64,000 bases of DNA from an uncultured Prevotellaceae bacterium (GTDB taxonomy: Bacteria > Bacteroidota > Bacteroidia > Bacteroidales > Bacteroidaceae): positions 158,253-222,252 of the forward strand of contig CACYXD010000001.1 of NCBI GenBank assembly GCA_902778255.1, given 5' to 3'. The position numbers and the translations under genes were made by a program. Below the pieces are notes generated by a model. The model was not told the DNA's origin. It searched no databases and saw nothing but the letters and a program-made list of their open reading frames with translations. Position 1 is the stretch's first letter, and each line of letters starts with the position of its first letter. This document shows positions 9,666-19,227 of this stretch, in pieces.

Positions 9666-11288
9666 ATGAATAAAATTTTACGCTTTTCGTTTGTAGCCTT
9701 ATTGGCTATGGTGTTTGGAAATGTTTTGGCAGACACAAGTACTCTGACATTTACAAAGGCATGTGGAGGTTCAGATACAGCAAATGATGGTGCTGTTTGG
9801 ACTATTACTTCTGATGGTGAAGAGTCAAATTTTGACAATACCAAAGGTATTCACTATGGAACAGGAAAAAAAGCCGTTCAGTACATAAAGCTTAGCACAA
9901 GTGGTATAAAAGGAAATATTTCTAAGATAGTAGTGAATGCAAGTACTGCAAATGGTGTATCAGCAACTGTTGATGTTAAGGTCGATGGTGCTGCATTTGG
10001 TGGAGATGCCAAATCCCTGGCAAATACTGCCACTGATTACACTTTCGAAGGTAATGCTTCTGGTGATGTTTTGGTTACAGTCACTAAATCAGAAAGTGCA
10101 ACCGGTGCTCTTTATGTAAAGAGTGTGGAGGTAACCTATACTCCTTCTGCCGACAATGTTAGTAATCCAAAATTCAGTGTTGAAAGCGGTATGTATTTCG
10201 AAGCTCAGACTGTTGAACTGACTTGCTCAACAGAGGGTGCTAAGATTCTCTATACTATTCCTTCTGGACAGGATCCTGAATACACTGACGACCAGAATTA
10301 CACAGGTGTATTCTACGATGGAAATCCTCTGACCATTTCTAAGACCACCACTATCAAGGCTATGGCTGTGAAGGATGGTAAGACAAGTAGTATCGTAACA
10401 GCAACCTATACCATTATTCCTACAGAGGGTAAAGGTACTGTTGAAAGCCCCTTTAGTATCGCTGATGCCTTAGCAGTTATAAATGCACTGGAAGATGGAG
10501 GTACCTCTTCAGTTGTTTATACCCAAGGATATGTAGTGGGTAATATTACAATTAGTAGTGGTCAGGCACAGTTTAAGATTGGTGCAACAGCAGATTCTAC
10601 AGGAAATTTGATTACTGTTTATAAGGCTAAGGGTTTGGAAAATGAGGCTTATGTTGAAGGTGATGCTAAAGCTGGAGATTTTGTTGTGATTAATGCTGCA
10701 TTACAAAAATATGTAAAAGATTCAGTCGTTACACCCGAGACACAGTTTGGTTATATCTATTCTATCAATGGAGAAAACAGCAAGGTAACTCCCACTCTCG
10801 AAGGTGATGGTAGTGAGAATAATCCCTTCACGGCTAACGATCTGATTATTATGAAGAAGAGCCAGCGTCCTACTGAGGCTGCCTGGGTGAAGGGTATAAT
10901 TAGAGGTACCTATAAGAGCAAGACAGAACTGGACACAGATAAAGCTTCAAATATTGCTATTGCTACATCAGCAGAAGCTACAGAATTCGTGCCAGTTGAG
11001 TTGAAGGGTAGTAGTGTTTTCCGTGAAAAGCTGAATGTGGTTGATAATCCAACAAATAAGGGTAAGGAAGTAAAGCTTTATGGAAAAATCACAGATTACT
11101 TCAGCACCACAGGTCTGAAGGATTTGGAGAGTGCAGTTCTTGATAGTGAAATAATTATTTCAGGCATCAACGAGCTAAAGGCTAATACCAAGTTCAATGG
11201 TGCCATCTACAACCTGGCTGGCCAGCGTGTACAGACCATGAAGCATGGTCTCTACATCATCAATGGCAAGAAGGTCGTGATTAAGTGA
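9666..11288 (+). CDS. Secreted protein with chitobiase-like and DUF6359-like domains and a conserved C-terminal tail
   Basis: Starting at the ATG at 9666 (an in-frame ATG at 9660 is equally possible) the product has 540 residues. It begins with a signal peptide MNKILRFSFVALLAMVFGNVLA. Residues ~20-160 form a beta-rich region; residues ~160-250 resemble the chitobiase/beta-hexosaminidase C-terminal fold (FEAQTVELTCSTEGAKILYT ... TIKAMAVKDGK). Two repeats that begin GKGTVESPFSIADAL and GDGSENNPFTANDLI match DUF6359-like OB-type modules. The tail AIYNLAGQRV ... GLYIINGKKVVIK is shared with other secreted proteins in this window and resembles a T9SS-type sorting tail. No catalytic motif is visible; a surface-bound carbohydrate-interacting role is inferred. 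It stands alone between leuS (divergent) and mutS. Confidence 0.85.
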   Translation: MNKILRFSFVALLAMVFGNVLADTSTLTFTKACGGSDTANDGAVWTITSDGEESNFDNTKGIHYGTGKKAVQYIKLSTSGIKGNISKIVVNASTANGVSATVDVKVDGAAFGGDAKSLANTATDYTFEGNASGDVLVTVTKSESATGALYVKSVEVTYTPSADNVSNPKFSVESGMYFEAQTVELTCSTEGAKILYTIPSGQDPEYTDDQNYTGVFYDGNPLTISKTTTIKAMAVKDGKTSSIVTATYTIIPTEGKGTVESPFSIADALAVINALEDGGTSSVVYTQGYVVGNITISSGQAQFKIGATADSTGNLITVYKAKGLENEAYVEGDAKAGDFVVINAALQKYVKDSVVTPETQFGYIYSINGENSKVTPTLEGDGSENNPFTANDLIIMKKSQRPTEAAWVKGIIRGTYKSKTELDTDKASNIAIATSAEATEFVPVELKGSSVFREKLNVVDNPTNKGKEVKLYGKITDYFSTTGLKDLESAVLDSEIIISGINELKANTKFNGAIYNLAGQRVQTMKHGLYIINGKKVVIK

Positions 11289-11387
11289 GAATAAAGCAGA
11301 GCTCGCTCATGCTTTATCGAACGTGAACGAACTCGAGCTTTAGCTCAAGGTGATAATGAAGTAGTCTTTTCGATTACAATAACCATA

Positions 11388-11422
11388 GGGGATGCTTCCA
11401 AAAAGAAGCGTCCTCTTTTTTT
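11388..11422 (+). terminator. Intrinsic terminator
   Basis: An 11-bp stem (two G-U pairs) with the arms GGGGATGCTTC and GAAGCGTCCTC and the loop CAAAAA is followed by seven T. It lies 100 bp after the secreted-protein gene. Between them is a smaller ATAAAGCA/TGCTTTAT hairpin. Confidence 0.75.
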
Positions 11423-11496
11423 GTCCGAAGGCATCGGACTCCCAGTCCGAAGGTAGCGTACTCAGAGTCCGACACTTGCGGACTCAGTGTCCGATA
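11423..11496. repeat. Cluster of overlapping GTCCG/CGGAC palindromes
   Basis: Five GTCCG or CGGAC(T) motifs occur in 74 bp and can pair in mutually exclusive ways: GTCCG-N7-CGGAC at 11423-11439, GGACT-ccc-AGTCC at 11436-11448 and AGTCCG-N7-CGGACT at 11466-11484. It lies between the terminator and the mutS promoter. Function is unknown. Confidence 0.75.
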
Positions 11497-11557
11497 CTAA
11501 CGTACTACTAGAAAGTATGTAGTTATTTGTTGAGTATGCGTAATTTGCAGTCATAAA

Positions 11558-11589
11558 TTTGGTATTTTACGCACTTATTAGTACCTTTG
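11558..11589 (+). promoter_or_regulatory. Promoter of mutS
   Basis: TTTG, a 20-bp spacer and TACCTTTG lie 23 bp upstream of the mutS ATG, fitting the Bacteroidota promoter pattern. Confidence 0.8.
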
Positions 11590-11612
11590 CATCTGTTTAA
11601 AAAGAAAAGACT

Positions 11613-14231
11613 ATGGCAAAGAAGGATGGGGAACTGACCCCAATGATGAAGCAGTTTTTTGATTTGAAGGCGAAACACCCAGATGCAGTGATGCTGTTCA
11701 GGTGTGGCGACTTCTATGAGACCTACTGCGAAGATGCCGTCACAGCTGCTCGTATCTTGGGTATTACGCTGACCCATCGTAATAATGGATACAACAAGGG
11801 TGACGAGATGGCAGGATTCCCTCATCATGCCCTGGATACTTATTTGCCGAAACTCATCAGGGCAGGTAAGCGCGTGGCTATCTGCGACCAGTTGGAAGAC
11901 CCAAAACTGACGAAGAAACTGGTGAAGCGCGGCATCACGGAACTGGTGACACCTGGCGTGGCCCTTTCAGATAACGTGCTGAATTACAAAGAGAACAACT
12001 TCCTGGCCTGCGTACACTTTGGAAAATCATCGCTGGGTGTGGCTTTCCTTGATATCTCTACAGGTGAATTCTTGACAGGGGAGGGCACAGCTGACTATGT
12101 GGAGAAGCTATTGGGTAGCTTCTCACCTAAGGAGGTGCTTTTTGAACGAGGAAAGAAGCAGGATTTTGAACTGAAATTCGGTTCTAAGTTCTTCACATTC
12201 CAACTGGATGACTGGGTGTTTACAGATCAGACGGCGCGACAAAAACTGCTGAAACATTTCCATGTGAAGAATCTGAAGGGCTTTGGCGTAGATCATTTGC
12301 AGAGTGGAGTGATTGCTGCTGGTGCAATCCTACAGTATTTGGAGCAGACACAACATACGCAGATAGGCCATATCACGTCTATTTCACGCATAGAAGAGGA
12401 TAGGTACGTGCGTCTAGATAAATTCACTATCCGCTCTTTGGAACTGATACAGCCGATGCAGGACGATGGAAAATCGCTGCTCGACGTGATAGATCGTACG
12501 GTGAGCCCTATGGGAGGCCGATTGCTACGTCGCTGGGTGGTATTTCCACTCAAGGACGAAAAGCCCATCAACGAGCGTTTGGATATCGTAGATTACTACT
12601 ATCGCGAGCCCGAGTTTCGTCAGTGTGTGGATGAAGAGATACATCGTATTGGCGACCTGGAACGTATCGTGTCAAAGGTGGCTGTAGGACGCGTGTCGCC
12701 TCGTGAGGTGGTGCAGTTGAAGACAGCCTTGCAAGCTATCCAGCCTATCAAGACGGCGTGTCTTTATGCTGATAATGAGGCGCTGAAAAGGGTAGGGGAA
12801 CAGTTGAACCTTTGCGAGAGTCTGCGCGAAAGGATAGAGCGTGAGATAGAGAACGACCCACCACAACAGGTACAGAAGGGTGGGGTGATCCGTAGTGGAG
12901 TGAATGCTGAACTCGACGAACTGCGTAGTATTGCCTATAGCGGAAAGGATTACCTGCTTCAGATTCAGGAGCGTGAGGCGCAGCAGACAGGCATCCAATC
13001 GCTGAAGATAGGCTATAACAACGTGTTTGGCTATTATCTGGAAGTACGAAATACGTATAAGGAATTGGTACCACCAGAATGGGTGCGCAAGCAGACGCTG
13101 GCGCAGGCCGAGCGTTATATCACGCAGGAACTGAAGGAGTATGAAGAGAAAATCCTTGGTGCAGAGGATAAGATTCTCTCGTTGGAGGCCCGTCTCTTCA
13201 ATGACCTGATTCTGGATATGCAGGCCTTCATCCCTCAGATTCAGATTAATGCCAATATCATAGCCCATTTAGACTGTCTGCTGTCGTTTGCAAAGGTGGC
13301 AGAAGAAAATAACTATATCCGTCCTGTCATCGATGCTTCTGAGGTCATTGACATCAAGCAGGGACGTCACCCTGTGATAGAAAAAGAACTGCCCATCGAG
13401 GAGCATTATGTGCCTAATGATATCCTGCTTGATAATGAGAAACAGCAGATTATCATTATCACAGGTCCTAATATGGCCGGTAAATCGGCGCTGTTGCGTC
13501 AAACGGCACTCATTGTACTACTCGCCCAGATAGGTTGCTTCGTGCCCGCAGAGGCCGCGAGAATTGGTCTGGTGGATAAAATCTTTACAAGGGTAGGGGC
13601 CTCGGATAATATCTCACTGGGTGAATCTACCTTTATGGTGGAGATGACGGAGGCTTCAAACATCCTAAATAATGTCTCCAGTCGCTCGCTGGTGCTCTTT
13701 GATGAGTTGGGTAGGGGAACGTCAACATACGATGGTATTTCGATAGCCTGGGCTATCGTAGAATATCTGCATGAGAATGCGAAAGGACATCCACGCACGC
13801 TGTTTGCTACGCACTACCATGAGCTCAATGAGATGGAGAAGAACTTCAATCGCATCAAGAACTACAACGTCTCTGTGAAGGAGGTGGATGGCAAGGTCAT
13901 CTTCCTGCGAAAACTGGAGCGAGGCGGCAGTGAGCACTCATTTGGTATCCATGTGGCCGAGATTGCAGGTATGCCTCGCTCTATCGTAAAGCGTGCCAAT
14001 GTGATTCTGAAGCAGCTGGAGAGCGAGAATGCCCAGGTGGGTGGGGTAGGGAAGCCTACTGCGGAAATCGCCAACAGTCGTGAGGGTATGCAGTTGTCGT
14101 TCTTCCAACTCGACGACCCCGTGCTCTGTCAGGTGCGTGATGAAATTCTCGGCATTGACGTGAACAATCTCACGCCCATTGAAGCCTTGAACAAGCTAAA
14201 TGACATCAAGAAAATAGTTTCTGGAAAATAA
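11613..14231 (+). CDS. mutS: DNA mismatch repair protein MutS
   Basis: This 872-residue protein recognises base mismatches and small loops in newly replicated DNA and recruits MutL. The N-terminal mismatch-binding motif with its intercalating Phe is visible in [10 protein letters not shown] (around residues 30-40). The Walker A motif [13 protein letters not shown] is near residue 625, the Walker [13 protein letters not shown] near residue 700 and the ATHYHEL signature follows. The C-terminal helix-turn-helix dimerisation part is present ([17 protein letters not shown]). Length equals the MutS1 family norm. It is monocistronic, with its own promoter and a convergent terminator shared with lgt. 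Confidence 0.97.
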   Translation: MAKKDGELTPMMKQFFDLKAKHPDAVMLFRCGDFYETYCEDAVTAARILGITLTHRNNGYNKGDEMAGFPHHALDTYLPKLIRAGKRVAICDQLEDPKLTKKLVKRGITELVTPGVALSDNVLNYKENNFLACVHFGKSSLGVAFLDISTGEFLTGEGTADYVEKLLGSFSPKEVLFERGKKQDFELKFGSKFFTFQLDDWVFTDQTARQKLLKHFHVKNLKGFGVDHLQSGVIAAGAILQYLEQTQHTQIGHITSISRIEEDRYVRLDKFTIRSLELIQPMQDDGKSLLDVIDRTVSPMGGRLLRRWVVFPLKDEKPINERLDIVDYYYREPEFRQCVDEEIHRIGDLERIVSKVAVGRVSPREVVQLKTALQAIQPIKTACLYADNEALKRVGEQLNLCESLRERIEREIENDPPQQVQKGGVIRSGVNAELDELRSIAYSGKDYLLQIQEREAQQTGIQSLKIGYNNVFGYYLEVRNTYKELVPPEWVRKQTLAQAERYITQELKEYEEKILGAEDKILSLEARLFNDLILDMQAFIPQIQINANIIAHLDCLLSFAKVAEENNYIRPVIDASEVIDIKQGRHPVIEKELPIEEHYVPNDILLDNEKQQIIIITGPNMAGKSALLRQTALIVLLAQIGCFVPAEAARIGLVDKIFTRVGASDNISLGESTFMVEMTEASNILNNVSSRSLVLFDELGRGTSTYDGISIAWAIVEYLHENAKGHPRTLFATHYHELNEMEKNFNRIKNYNVSVKEVDGKVIFLRKLERGGSEHSFGIHVAEIAGMPRSIVKRANVILKQLESENAQVGGVGKPTAEIANSREGMQLSFFQLDDPVLCQVRDEILGIDVNNLTPIEALNKLNDIKKIVSGK

Positions 14232-14233
14232 AT

Positions 14234-14290
14234 TTTGGCCAGAATTTAAAAAATAATGGCCAAAATTCTAAAAATTCTGGCCATTATTTT
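14234..14290. terminator. Bidirectional terminator between mutS and lgt
   Basis: The perfect 12-bp arms AAAATAATGGCC (14250-14261) and GGCCATTATTTT (14279-14290) form a hairpin that ends in T-runs in both directions. A third GGCC-containing arm (TTTTGGCC at 14234) can pair alternatively with GGCCAAAA at 14258, and CCAGAATT with AATTCTGG, so two competing folds exist. The right arm overlaps the lgt stop codon. Confidence 0.85.
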
Positions 14291-15143
14291 ATTTCATTCT
14301 TAATCCTTTGATCATATAATAAGCACCAATGATGATGAAAGGAATGCTGAGTATCTGTCCCATATCGAAGGGAAGACCTTGTTCGAAGGCTTCCTGCACC
14401 TCCTTGAAATACTCAATGAAGAAGCGGAAAGTAAAGATATAAGCCAGGCAGAGGCCAAAGTAAAATCCTGTGCCTACCTTTTGCGGCATCTTCTTGTAGA
14501 GCACCACGCAGAGCAGGAAATACAGAGCGTAGGCGATAGCCTCGTAGAGCTGACCAGGATGACGTAGAACTACTTGCTGAGGACCATCGTTTTGGACAAA
14601 CCAGAAGGCCCAAGGCAGACTCTCATCCGTAATCTTTCCTACGATCTCTGAGTTCATCAGGTTGCCAATGCGAATGCAGCAGGCCGTGATACCTGTGGCA
14701 ATGGCGATATTGTCGAGCACGGTCCATACGGGCACCTTGAACTGACGTACGTAGAGTAGTAGCGCCAGGATCAGTCCTAATGTACCACCATGTGACGCAA
14801 GTCCTTGATAGCCAGTCATGTGCCAGCCGCCAGTAGCATCAATATGGATAGGTAAGAACATCTCTGTAACACCCTTCCAGGATGTCAGAAAATAGTCGGG
14901 CTGATAGAAGATGCAATGTCCCAGGCGGGCACCGATGAGGATGCCCATGAAGCAATAGATAAAGAGAGGCTCAAACTTCTCGTTGGGAATGCCCTGCTTC
15001 TTATATAGCCAGCGCACCATCAGATAGGCCAGTGCCAGTCCGATGAGCCACATCAGCGAGTACCAGCGGATGCTGAACGGGCCGATACTGAAGGCATCAA
15101 GCGAAGGGTTCCAGGTGATAAAGTTAAGGATATTCATAATCAT
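14289..15143 (-). CDS. lgt: Prolipoprotein diacylglyceryl transferase
   Basis: The 284-residue inner-membrane enzyme transfers diacylglycerol from phosphatidylglycerol to the lipobox cysteine of prolipoproteins, the first step of lipoprotein maturation. About seven hydrophobic segments are visible. The Lgt signature region shows as GARLGHCIFYQPDYF with the essential Arg, and later as RIGNLMNSEIVGK and HPGQLYEAIAYALYF. The ATG at 15137 (MNILNF) is an equally likely start. It follows ychF by 43 bp on the same strand; the spacer holds a 9-bp tandem repeat. Lipoproteins elsewhere in the window (M13 peptidase, SH3-like protein) would be its substrates. Confidence 0.95.
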   Translation of the reverse strand: MIMNILNFITWNPSLDAFSIGPFSIRWYSLMWLIGLALAYLMVRWLYKKQGIPNEKFEPLFIYCFMGILIGARLGHCIFYQPDYFLTSWKGVTEMFLPIHIDATGGWHMTGYQGLASHGGTLGLILALLLYVRQFKVPVWTVLDNIAIATGITACCIRIGNLMNSEIVGKITDESLPWAFWFVQNDGPQQVVLRHPGQLYEAIAYALYFLLCVVLYKKMPQKVGTGFYFGLCLAYIFTFRFFIEYFKEVQEAFEQGLPFDMGQILSIPFIIIGAYYMIKGLRMK

Positions 15144-15179
15144 CTAGTTTAACTAGTTCGACTAGTCTGACTTGTTAAA
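15144..15179. repeat. 9-bp tandem repeat between ychF and lgt
   Basis: Four consecutive 9-mers (CTAGTTTAA, CTAGTTCGA, CTAGTCTGA, CTTGTTAAA) fill the spacer, followed by one more ACTAG. The unit is close to CTAGTNNNA. Each CTAG centre is self-complementary. Confidence 0.8.
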
Positions 15180-15186
15180 AACTAGC

Positions 15187-16287
15187 CTAGACATTGAATC
15201 TGAAATGCATGATATCACCATCCTGAACGACGTAGTCCTTACCCTCGACAGCCAGTTTGCCAGCCTCGCGGACAGCGGCCTCTGAGCCATACTGGATATA
15301 GTCGTCGTACTTGATGACCTCAGCGCGAATAAAGCCTTTTTCGAAGTCGGTATGGATGACACCAGCACACTGAGGAGCCTTCCAGCCCTTCTTGTAGGTC
15401 CAAGCCTTCACTTCCATCTCCCCCGCGGTGATAAAGGTCTCAAGATTCAGCAGGGCATAGGCCTTCTTAATCAGACGGTTCACGCCGCTCTCCTCCAACC
15501 CCAGTTCATCAAGGAACATTTGCTTGTCTTCGTAGCTCTCCAGCTCAGCGATATCCTCCTCAGTCTTGGCAGCGATAATCATCGTTTCTGCACCTTCCTC
15601 CTTGGCCAGCGTATCTACTTTCTTGGTGAAATCATTACCACTTTTCGCATCAGCCTCGCCTACGTTGCAGACATAGAGCACGGGCTTACTCGTCAGGAGG
15701 AAGAGATTACGAGCGCAATCCTGCTCTTCCTTGCTCTCAAACTCCACGATACGGGCATTTTTGCCTTGGTCAAGCACCTCTTTATAAGCCTTCAAGACAG
15801 TTACTTCCACCTTGGCCTCCTTATTGCCGGCAGCAGCAGCCTTTTCGGTCTTAGCCAGACGGCTCTCGATGGTCTCGAGGTCCTTCAACTGCAGTTCGGT
15901 ATCAATGATTTCCTTGTCGCGGATGGGATCGATAGTACCATCTACGTGGGTAATGTTTTCGTCTTCGAAACAGCGCAGTACATGGATGATAGCATCCGTC
16001 TCGCGGATATTTCCAAGGAACTTATTTCCTAAGCCTTCACCCTTGGAAGCACCCTTTACCAGACCTGCAATATCTACGATCTCACAGGTAGCAGGAACGA
16101 TACGTCCTGGATGTACTATCTCGGCCAGTTTGGTCAGTCGTTCATCGGGTACGGTAATGACACCCACATTGGGCTCAATCGTACAGAAAGGGAAATTTGC
16201 TGCCTGTGCCTTTGCGCTCGACAGACAGTTGAAAAGTGTGGACTTGCCCACGTTAGGCAGTCCCACAATACCACATTTTAATGCCAT
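15187..16287 (-). CDS. ychF: Ribosome-associated ATPase YchF/OLA1
   Basis: The 366-residue Obg-family P-loop protein shows G1 as GLPNVGKSTLFN near its start, DIAGLVKGASKGEGLGNKFL (core DIAGLVKGAS) as G3, and a modified G4, consistent with the ATP preference known for YchF. A coiled-coil hairpin occupies roughly residues 130-200 and a C-terminal TGS domain ends in DGDIMHFRFNV. The family binds ribosomes and responds to oxidative stress; its exact role is not settled. It has its own promoter (16317-16346) and is followed by lgt 43 bp later. Confidence 0.96.
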   Translation of the reverse strand: MALKCGIVGLPNVGKSTLFNCLSSAKAQAANFPFCTIEPNVGVITVPDERLTKLAEIVHPGRIVPATCEIVDIAGLVKGASKGEGLGNKFLGNIRETDAIIHVLRCFEDENITHVDGTIDPIRDKEIIDTELQLKDLETIESRLAKTEKAAAAGNKEAKVEVTVLKAYKEVLDQGKNARIVEFESKEEQDCARNLFLLTSKPVLYVCNVGEADAKSGNDFTKKVDTLAKEEGAETMIIAAKTEEDIAELESYEDKQMFLDELGLEESGVNRLIKKAYALLNLETFITAGEMEVKAWTYKKGWKAPQCAGVIHTDFEKGFIRAEVIKYDDYIQYGSEAAVREAGKLAVEGKDYVVQDGDIMHFRFNV

Positions 16288-16316
16288 TTTCTATTTAAAC
16301 GTTTAAATTTTGGCTG

Positions 16317-16346
16317 CAAAGGTACTAATTAATTGATAATTGACAA
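16317..16346 (-). promoter_or_regulatory. Promoter of ychF, inside an AATTGATAATTG repeat
   Basis: On the minus strand, TTG-N19-TACCTTTG. The TTG lies in a short array of TAATTGATAATTGACAATTG type repeats (16329-16362), a repeat style seen between many Bacteroidota genes. Confidence 0.75.
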
Positions 16347-16372
16347 TTGATAATTGATAATTTTTATGTAAT

Positions 16373-19141
16373 TTAATGTGCTTCGAGCCAGTTTTTACCA
16401 AATCCGGAGTCGGCGACGAGGGGTACGCTAAGGGGGAAGGCACGCTGCATCTCCTCCAGCACGATGTGCTCTACCTGTTCTTTTTCCTCAGGATAAACGG
16501 AGAAGTTGAGTTCGTCGTGTACTTGAAGGATCATTTTGCTCTTAATGCCTTCAGCCTTGAATCGCTGGTGGATATGAATCATAGCTACCTTGATGATATC
16601 GGCAGCGGTGCCCTGGATGGGGGCATTGATGGCATTACGCTCGGCGAAGCCACGTACGGTGGCATTCTGGGAGTTGATGTCGGGCAGATAGCGACGGCGA
16701 CCGAAGAGGGTCGTTACATAGCCCTGTTTGCGGGCTATCTCCTTTGATTGCTCCATATAGTCTTTCACCTGTGGGAAGGTCTGGAAGTAGCCGTCAATCA
16801 GCATTTTAGCCTCGTCGCGGGGGATATCCAGACGCTCTGCCAGACCAAAGATGGTGATACCATAGATAATGCCGAAATTGGCGCGTTTCGACTTGGTGCG
16901 CTCATCGCGCGTCACCTCTTCTATTGGTTTCTTGTAGATGTTGGCAGCGGTGGCAGCATGAAGGTCTTTGCCCTCTTGGAACACGTGTATCATGTTTTCA
17001 TCTTGCGATAGATGGGCCATCACACGCAGTTCTATCTGACTATAGTCGGCTGAGAAGAACAGACAGCCAGGCTCTGGGACAAAGGCCTTACGAATCTCTT
17101 TTCCATCCTCGCCGCGAATAGGAATGTTTTGCAGGTTGGGATCTGACGAAGAGAGTCGTCCAGTGGCTGTGACGGTCTGATTGAATGAGGTATGGATATG
17201 GCCTGTGTGTGGGTTAATTAGCTTCGGAAGGGCTTCTATATAGGTGCCTATCAGTTTCTTTAATCCTCTGTGTTCCAGAATGTCAGCCACTATCTCATGT
17301 TTGTTTTTCAGTTGTTGAAGCACCTCCTCGCTGGTGACATATTGCCCTGTCTTGGTCTTCTTGGCCTTCTCTATAATCTTGAGCTTATCGAATAGGATTT
17401 CACCCACCTGTTTGGGTGATGCGATATTGAATGACTGTCCAGCCAGTTCATAGATACGTTTCTCAATCCCATTCATACGGTCTGTCAAAATCTTTGATGT
17501 CTCGCTGAGTGATTCCGTATCCAAACATACACCGTTCATCTCCATTTCTGCCAGGACGGGCATCAATGGCATTTCTATATGATAAAAGAGGTCTTCACAT
17601 TCGTACTTCTTTAGTTCGGGCTCCAGTTTATTTTTCAACTGCAGAGTGATGTCAGCATCCTCGCAAGCGTATTCATAGACCTGAGAGGGTAGGAGGTCGC
17701 GCATGTTTTTCTGATTCTTACCTTTTGGTCCAATTAGTTCATCGATATGCACGGTTTGATAGTGAAGATAGACTTCAGCCATATAGTCCATGTTGTGTCT
17801 TAACTCTGGTTGGATGAGGTAGTGTGCAATCATCGTGTCCCACATCGGTCCATCCAGATGCACATCATAATTTCTTAACACTTCAAGGTCGTACTTCAGA
17901 TTCTGTCCGATTTTCAGAATTTTCGGGTCTTCATACAGTGGTTTAAAGATATTAACAATTTGTAACGCTTCTTCGCGATTGACAGGAATAGGGACATAAA
18001 ATGCTTTGTGTTCCTCGACTGAGAAGCTCAAACCCACCAATTCGGCATCAATTGGCGAGGTTGAAGTGGTCTCCGTATCTAGAACGAGAAAATCGTTTGT
18101 CAAGAAAAATTCACAAATTCTGTGCATTTCTTCCTCATTTTCAACGAGTTTGTATTCATGAGGGGTTGTTTTAATGGTCTCAAAACTCGAAAATTTTGAA
18201 TCGCCTGCATCCTCGGGCGCAAATTCTGCAAAGAGAGAGAGCTCTAAATTATCAGTTTTTGGTTTCTTTTCAACTTTTTTAAGAACTCGGTTGGTAAGGG
18301 ACTTAAACTCGAGTTCGGTGAAGAGTGCCGACAGTTTTTCCTCATCGGGTGACTGAAGAACCAAATCGTCCAAATTGAGGTCGATGGGTACCTCGGTGCA
18401 GATGGTGGCCAGGAAGTACGACATACGGATATCATCGACGTGTTCCTCCACTTTTGTCTTCAGTGCACCTTTCAATTCATTTGTGCGTTGCAGCAGTTCT
18501 TCGACCGAATTGAAGTCGTTGATGAGTTTGGTGGCTGTCTTCTCACCGACACCAGGACAGCCGGGGAAGTTATCGGCAGAGTCGCCCATAAGGGCTAAAA
18601 GGTCGATGACTTGGGATGTTTTTGCAATGCCATACTTCTCGCAGACTTCTTTCGGCCCCATTGTTTCATAGCCGCCCCCATGACGGGGACGATAGATAGA
18701 CACCTTATCGGTGACTAATTGTCCATAGTCCTTATCAGGTGTTAGCATAAAGGTCTGGATATTTTCGATGGAATCAGCTTTTTTTGCCAGTGTCCCTATC
18801 ACGTCATCTGCCTCATAGCCATCGACCTGAAGGACGGGTATGCGGTAGGCTGCCAGAAGGTCTTTGATGATAGGCACGGCTTTGCGGATATCTTCTGGCG
18901 TGGCTTCGCGTTGTGCTTTATAGGCTGGAAATTTCTCGCTACGGAAAGTAGGACCATGGGGGTCGAAGGCTACACCAAGATATTTGGGCTGCTCTTTTTC
19001 GATCACCTCTTGCAGGGTGTTGACAAACCCAATGATAGCAGAGGTATTCAGTCCTTTGGAGTTGATGCGTGGGTTCTTGATAAATGCATAATATGACCTG
19101 TAAATCAGGGCATAAGCATCGAGTAAAAAGAGTTTCTCCAT
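16373..19141 (-). CDS. polA: DNA polymerase I
   Basis: The 922-residue protein replaces RNA primers and fills repair gaps. It carries a 5'-3' exonuclease domain (residues ~1-290; FLLDAYALIYRSYYAF and DNFPGCPGVGEKTA), a 3'-5' exonuclease domain with apparently intact acidic residues (FLVLDTETTSTSP; GQNLKYDLEVL; YACEDADITLQL), and a family A polymerase domain with motif A (FSADYSQIELRVMAHLS), motif B (RAKFG-type RANFGIIYGI) and motif C (LQVHDELNF). The length is typical. It is followed by ychF but separated from it by a promoter. The upstream region is shared with a divergent polyprenyl synthase gene. Confidence 0.97.
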   Translation of the reverse strand: MEKLFLLDAYALIYRSYYAFIKNPRINSKGLNTSAIIGFVNTLQEVIEKEQPKYLGVAFDPHGPTFRSEKFPAYKAQREATPEDIRKAVPIIKDLLAAYRIPVLQVDGYEADDVIGTLAKKADSIENIQTFMLTPDKDYGQLVTDKVSIYRPRHGGGYETMGPKEVCEKYGIAKTSQVIDLLALMGDSADNFPGCPGVGEKTATKLINDFNSVEELLQRTNELKGALKTKVEEHVDDIRMSYFLATICTEVPIDLNLDDLVLQSPDEEKLSALFTELEFKSLTNRVLKKVEKKPKTDNLELSLFAEFAPEDAGDSKFSSFETIKTTPHEYKLVENEEEMHRICEFFLTNDFLVLDTETTSTSPIDAELVGLSFSVEEHKAFYVPIPVNREEALQIVNIFKPLYEDPKILKIGQNLKYDLEVLRNYDVHLDGPMWDTMIAHYLIQPELRHNMDYMAEVYLHYQTVHIDELIGPKGKNQKNMRDLLPSQVYEYACEDADITLQLKNKLEPELKKYECEDLFYHIEMPLMPVLAEMEMNGVCLDTESLSETSKILTDRMNGIEKRIYELAGQSFNIASPKQVGEILFDKLKIIEKAKKTKTGQYVTSEEVLQQLKNKHEIVADILEHRGLKKLIGTYIEALPKLINPHTGHIHTSFNQTVTATGRLSSSDPNLQNIPIRGEDGKEIRKAFVPEPGCLFFSADYSQIELRVMAHLSQDENMIHVFQEGKDLHAATAANIYKKPIEEVTRDERTKSKRANFGIIYGITIFGLAERLDIPRDEAKMLIDGYFQTFPQVKDYMEQSKEIARKQGYVTTLFGRRRYLPDINSQNATVRGFAERNAINAPIQGTAADIIKVAMIHIHQRFKAEGIKSKMILQVHDELNFSVYPEEKEQVEHIVLEEMQRAFPLSVPLVADSGFGKNWLEAH

Positions 19142-19179
19142 AATATATTCAGAATTTTCGTGTAAAATTACTAAAAAAA

Positions 19180-19211
19180 TTGGTTATATCAGGATATTTT
19201 CTGTAATTTTG
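19180..19211 (+). promoter_or_regulatory. Promoter of the polyprenyl diphosphate synthase gene
   Basis: TTG, a 21-bp spacer and TAATTTTG lie 17 bp upstream of the ATG at 19228, in the divergent region shared with polA. Confidence 0.75.
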
Positions 19212-19227
19212 TAGCAAAATTCAAAAA

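Noticed and set aside
15352-16032. Plus-strand frame of 226 codons opposite ychF
   Set aside because: Antisense to conserved G-protein motifs of ychF and without support of its own.
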